A model generated the notes under the pieces. The model saw nothing but the letters and a program-made list of their open reading frames with translations. It was not told the DNA's origin and did no database searches. From positions 1 to 8,061 of the forward strand of contig CAYMZF010000026.1 of the NCBI GenBank assembly GCA_964394905.1: a stretch of 8,061 bases of DNA. The letters run 5' to 3'. Positions 6,670 to 8,061 of the stretch are shown piece by piece (within the stretch, counting starts at the first letter, position 1; every line of letters begins with the position of its first letter). The position numbers and the translations under genes were made by a program. Origin of the DNA: GCA-002840305 sp964394905 (GTDB lineage Bacteria; Patescibacteriota; Patescibacteriia; Patescibacteriales; UBA12465).

Positions 6670-7683
6670 TTAGAAAATTAAATGTTTTATTAAATCAGCC
6701 AAACGACAAGAATAACCCCATTCGTTATCATACCAAGCTATAACTTTAACTAAATCACCGCCGATAACTTTAGTAAGAGATAAATCAACAATAGTGCTAT
6801 GATTGTTTTTTATAATATCAGACGATACCAATGGTTCGTAAGAAGCTTCAATAATATCTTTATACTTAGGCATTTTAGAAACTTTTTCAAAATTTTTGTT
6901 TATTTCCTCTACGGTAGTTTTTCTTTTTAATAAAAAAGTGACATCACACAATGAACCGACAATAACCGGAACTCTAACCGCTAAACCGTCAAAAGTACCT
7001 TTTAATGATGAGATAGTTTGATTAATGGCAATAGCCGCACCGGTACTAGTCGGAACAATATTTGAAGCCGCCGAACGACCTCGACGTAAATCTTTATGCG
7101 GACCATCAACTAAATTTTGATCGGCGGTATAAGCATGAACCGTAGTCATTAAAGCTTTTTTGATACCAAATTTTTTTCGCATCACATCGGTTACCGGAGC
7201 CAAACAATTAGTAGTACAAGAAGCGCAAGATAAAATTTGATCACCCTTAGTTATTTTTTCTTCATTAACTCCTAAAACAATAGTTTTTACTCCGCCATCA
7301 CCTTTAGCGGGAGCCGATAAAATAACCTTTTTAGCCCCGGCTTTAATATGCATCAATAATCCTTCTTTATTGGTAAAACGACCGGTACATTCTAAAACGA
7401 CATCAACTTTCATTTTGGCCCAAGGTAATAAACTCGGATCTTTTTCTGATAATAACAGAATTTTTTTACCGTTAACAATTATATTTTTTGTATCACTTAA
7501 AACTTTTTTATCATAAACTCCATAAGCCGTATCATATTTTAAAAGATTAGCCAAAGTTTTAGTGTCAGTTAAATCATTAATCGCCACAACATTATAGGTA
7601 GGATATTTTTCTAAAATAATTTTAAAAACAGCTCGGCCAATACGACCAAAACCATTAATAGCAATGTTTAAATTTTTTGCCAT
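6670..7683 (-). CDS. gap: Glyceraldehyde-3-phosphate dehydrogenase, type I
   Basis: Converts glyceraldehyde 3-phosphate, NAD+ and phosphate to 1,3-bisphosphoglycerate and NADH in glycolysis, in the cytoplasm. The N-terminal Rossmann motif is NIAINGFGRIGR (6-17). VAINDLTD (33-40) has the Asp37 expected for NAD+ preference. The catalytic motif is SCASCTTNCLAP with Cys156, and the general base is His183 in TTVHAYTADQ. RRGRSAASNIVPTSTGAA (200-217) and WYDNEWGYSCR (317-327) complete the catalytic domain. The length of 337 is standard. It is the first gene of the operon, behind an extended -10 promoter and a terminator. The leader of about 36 bases is AT-rich with no Shine-Dalgarno. The stop is followed after one base by the NuoF-like start (TAA T ATG). 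Being first in an operon with a hydrogenase suggests its NADH output and H2 production are co-regulated. Confidence 0.97.
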   Translation of the reverse strand: MAKNLNIAINGFGRIGRAVFKIILEKYPTYNVVAINDLTDTKTLANLLKYDTAYGVYDKKVLSDTKNIIVNGKKILLLSEKDPSLLPWAKMKVDVVLECTGRFTNKEGLLMHIKAGAKKVILSAPAKGDGGVKTIVLGVNEEKITKGDQILSCASCTTNCLAPVTDVMRKKFGIKKALMTTVHAYTADQNLVDGPHKDLRRGRSAASNIVPTSTGAAIAINQTISSLKGTFDGLAVRVPVIVGSLCDVTFLLKRKTTVEEINKNFEKVSKMPKYKDIIEASYEPLVSSDIIKNNHSTIVDLSLTKVIGGDLVKVIAWYDNEWGYSCRLADLIKHLIF

Positions 7684-7726
7684 ATTTTTTAAATTAATTA
7701 TATTATTTAATTATAAAGACAGTGAA

Positions 7727-7735
7727 ATTATAACA
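7727..7735 (-). promoter_or_regulatory. Extended -10 promoter for the gap-hydrogenase operon
   Basis: The coding strand reads TGTTATAAT here, a perfect extended -10 (TGn plus TATAAT). No good -35 is seen at 16-18 bases upstream, where the terminator T-tract lies; extended -10 promoters can do without one. Initiation near 7720 would give a leader of about 36 bases. Two further TATAAT hexamers on the same strand (7710-7715 and 7697-7702) lie closer to the gene and could be alternative -10 elements, though both also lack a -35. Confidence 0.55.
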
Positions 7736-7750
7736 TAATTTTAAAAAAAG

Positions 7751-7779
7751 AAAAAATCGCCGGTTGGTGGCGATTTTTT
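7751..7779 (-). terminator. Strong rho-independent terminator after the right-edge gene
   Basis: A perfect 11-base-pair inverted repeat, AAAAAATCGCC (7751-7761) against GGCGATTTTTT (7769-7779), closes a 7-base loop (7762-7768). On the minus strand it starts 6 bases after the stop codon of the partial gene and continues into TTTTTTCTTTTTTT, so it separates that gene from the gap operon. The symmetric A/T flanks would also allow it to work on the plus strand, but no plus-strand gene precedes it. Confidence 0.88.
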
Positions 7780-7785
7780 ATATTA

Positions 7786-8061
7786 TTAACAAACGTACCC
7801 GCCAGGTCCAACTGACAGTCCGTTTTGCACGTCGGATAACCGATGTCTTTTTATCTCATGATTATCTGGATAATCCTGATAATCAAGTAAGTTCTTTATT
7901 TCCGTAAAGCTATTTAACTCATCAGAGAAATAAAGATTTTCTCTAAAATTAGACGGTTTGTCAGGATTATCGAGACCATTAACCGCCTCAATGGCTTCAG
8001 TTGCTCTGCCTTGAGATAAAAAATTAGTGGCTATTCGTTCTTGTTCTATTCGTTCTTGTTC
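7786..8061 (-). CDS. Unrecognised protein, C-terminal 91 residues (N-terminus beyond window edge)
   Basis: An open frame runs from the right edge for 91 codons to TAA at 7788-7786, on the same strand as the other genes and followed 6 bases later by a strong terminator, which supports a real gene. The visible part begins with EQERIEQERI, a charged heptad-like repeat likely to be helical or coiled coil. It continues through a mixed, acidic region (FLSQGRATEAIEAVNG, then NLLDYQDYPDN) and ends in GGYVC with a terminal cysteine. No catalytic motif, membrane segment or known domain is visible. By hand count the G+C is about 38%, somewhat above the neighbours, which with the repeat hints at a fast-evolving or acquired protein. 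I do not recognise it. Confidence 0.7.
   Translation of the reverse strand, partial: EQERIEQERIATNFLSQGRATEAIEAVNGLDNPDKPSNFRENLYFSDELNSFTEIKNLLDYQDYPDNHEIKRHRLSDVQNGLSVGPGGYVC
8032..8061 (-). repeat. 15-bp tandem repeat coding for EQERI
   Basis: Two perfect adjacent copies of a 15-base unit (plus strand TATTCGTTCTTGTTC at 8032-8046 and 8047-8061) lie inside the right-edge gene, one unit encoding Glu-Gln-Glu-Arg-Ile. The array reaches the window edge, so the total copy number is unknown. The identical copies suggest recent expansion by slippage. Confidence 0.85.

Noticed and set aside
7860..7884. Direct and inverted copies of GATAATC/GATTATC as an operator or recombination site
   Set aside because: They lie inside the coding frame of the right-edge gene and are explained by the repeated DY/DN codons in NLLDYQDYPDN.
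1..8061. Alternative genetic code with TGA as glycine, as in some CPR lineages
   Set aside because: TGA ends the CCA gene at the expected family C-terminus, with the next gene starting 7 bases later, and no in-frame TGA is needed in any other gene.

Overview
The window is a compact, AT-rich bacterial segment (roughly one third G+C by eye) in which every recognisable gene lies on the minus strand. Transcription therefore runs from high to low coordinates. Gene gaps are 1 to 11 bases within operons. None of the start codons whose upstream sequence is visible has a clear Shine-Dalgarno sequence. TGA is used as a stop (end of the CCA gene) and tryptophan is TGG, so the code looks standard. Gene compactness, the simple fermentative gene set and a small NYN-domain protein of a type I remember as common in Candidate Phyla Radiation genomes suggest a Patescibacteria/CPR bacterium. 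This lineage call is inference, since no rRNA or other phylogenetic marker is present.

Reading in the direction of transcription, the right edge (8061-7786) holds the C-terminal end of an unrecognised protein with an EQERI repeat. It is followed by a strong hairpin terminator (7751-7779). A TATAAT-rich promoter region with one extended -10 element then leads into an operon: glyceraldehyde-3-phosphate dehydrogenase (7683-6670), a NuoF/HydB-like flavoprotein (6668-5655), a CpI-type [FeFe] hydrogenase (5650-3932), a CCA-adding enzyme with an HD domain (3920-2415) and a NYN-domain nuclease (2407-1917). The NYN gene is interrupted by a one-base frameshift. The operon ends in a bidirectional hairpin at 1876-1916. 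A second unit follows: a cyclophilin-type peptidyl-prolyl isomerase lipoprotein (1793-1101) and, one base later, a cysteine desulfurase (1099 to beyond the left edge).

The first three operon genes form a logical unit. GAPDH makes NADH, the NuoF-like subunit could take electrons from NADH, and HydA could discharge them as H2, which regenerates NAD+ for glycolysis. No NuoE-like subunit is present, and the NuoF-like protein has substitutions in the normally conserved FMN/NADH-site motifs, so the electron donor is uncertain. The cysteine desulfurase may supply sulfur for the many Fe-S clusters, but it sits in a different transcription unit.

The most unusual element is in the intergenic region 1794-1916. 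The plus strand, opposite to every gene, carries a perfect-consensus sigma70-type promoter (TTGACA, 17 bases, TATAAT at 1833-1861). It is followed at once by the hairpin and a seven-T tract. This predicts an RNA of about 50 nt consisting almost entirely of a terminator hairpin. That RNA and the frameshifted NYN gene beside it are the two best candidates for something undescribed. No CRISPR array, tRNA, rRNA, insertion sequence or attachment site was seen.
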